NCBI GenBank assembly: GCA_050251635.1
Contig: JBFWML010000020.1
Location: forward strand, 1-39,365
Length of the DNA stretch: 39,365 nt
From: JBFWML01 sp050251635
GTDB lineage: Bacteria; Campylobacterota; Campylobacteria; Campylobacterales; SZUA-545
Direction of reading: 5' to 3'
Made by a program: the position numbers and the translations under genes. The notes beneath the pieces are model-generated. The model was not told the origin of the DNA and did not search any database. It saw only the letters and a program-made list of their open reading frames with translations. Positions 39,270-39,365 of this stretch are shown here, piece after piece. Within the stretch, counting starts at the first letter, position 1, and every line of letters starts with the position of its first letter.

Positions 39270-39365
39270 GTGCCGGAACGTTATGCCGGCCTGATCGAAG
39301 AGGCGGTGGCGACCGTGGAGCGCGAGAGACGTTTGGGGTTGCTCAAACGTGTGGCGGCGGCTCAG
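39270..39365 (+). CDS. Possible partial antitoxin-like frame at the window edge
   Basis: The plus-strand frame from about 39255 reads EPIGYFVPERYAGLIEEAV and then a charged helix to the window end. The pattern 'P-x-G/A-Y-hydrophobic-V-P-x-x-Y-x-x-L-I-E' resembles the second half of Phd/YefM-type antitoxins. A GTG at 39270 is the only visible start, and upstream codons in this frame do not look like an antitoxin N-terminus. It overlaps the open extension of the minus-strand gene, so at most one of the two is real here. Low confidence. Confidence 0.25.
   Translation, partial: MPERYAGLIEEAVATVERERRLGLLKRVAAAQ

Noticed and set aside
1..39365. CRISPR array or tRNA/rRNA genes
   Set aside because: No regularly spaced direct repeats and no cloverleaf or rRNA-like sequence were seen; intergenic gaps are too short for most of these.

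Overview
The window looks like core chromosome of a comparatively GC-rich member of the Campylobacterota (formerly Epsilonproteobacteria). This is inferred from three things: the surA-like/ppiD/ftsA/ftsZ order away from a classical mur-fts cluster, a four-subunit pyruvate:ferredoxin oxidoreductase of the Helicobacter/Sulfurimonas type, and a histidine kinase with the HxWRQPL H-box common in this phylum. The species cannot be named from the sequence.

Positions 1-2870 are accessory DNA: a small integron. The integrase gene (minus strand) is cut by an IS3-like element that runs off the left edge. An intergenic attI region carrying GGACAT dyads follows, then three AT-rich cassettes on the plus strand: a winged-helix/helical protein of unknown function, a Qac-type small multidrug resistance (SMR) pump, and an unknown protein with a weak nuclease-like motif. 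The left core bases of each cassette are exactly complementary to the R'' box of its own attC, which makes the cassette assignment strong. The third attC is truncated and abuts a motif resembling REP/RAYT-associated repeats, where core DNA resumes.

Positions 2960-14191 hold a plus-strand housekeeping block: rdgB, metY, leuC, a REC-PAS-GGDEF-EAL protein, tsaD, a SurA-like chaperone, ppiD, ftsA and ftsZ. From leuC to ftsZ the genes are tightly spaced and several overlap. On the minus strand, prmC and mlaF converge on ftsZ. A HAD phosphatase is followed by porCDAB (pyruvate:ferredoxin oxidoreductase), a CobB-type sirtuin, trmL (minus), ppk2 and argJ.

Positions 23101-36130 mix conserved proteins of unknown function (IF2N/zinc-ribbon/DUF4145-like, YdcH, FmdE-like, an NRAMP relative) with signalling genes. 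These include a 919-residue FIST-PAS-GGDEF-EAL protein, an operon encoding a membrane diguanylate cyclase, a short-chain dehydrogenase and an EAL protein, and a divergent REC-PAS-PAS histidine kinase. Counting the protein next to leuC, four c-di-GMP proteins lie in the window, and only one of their three GGDEF domains has an intact active-site motif. A predicted outer-membrane barrel gene is interrupted by a single amber codon.

Positions 36173-39365 hold an asparaginase, a Dps-like ferritin, a small cysteine-containing protein and two unrecognised minus-strand genes. At the extreme right edge a plus-strand frame resembling the C-terminal half of a Phd/YefM-type antitoxin overlaps the upstream extension of the last minus-strand gene.

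No rRNA, tRNA, CRISPR array or replication origin was seen. No stretch longer than 300 bases is without a gene or an annotated integron element.
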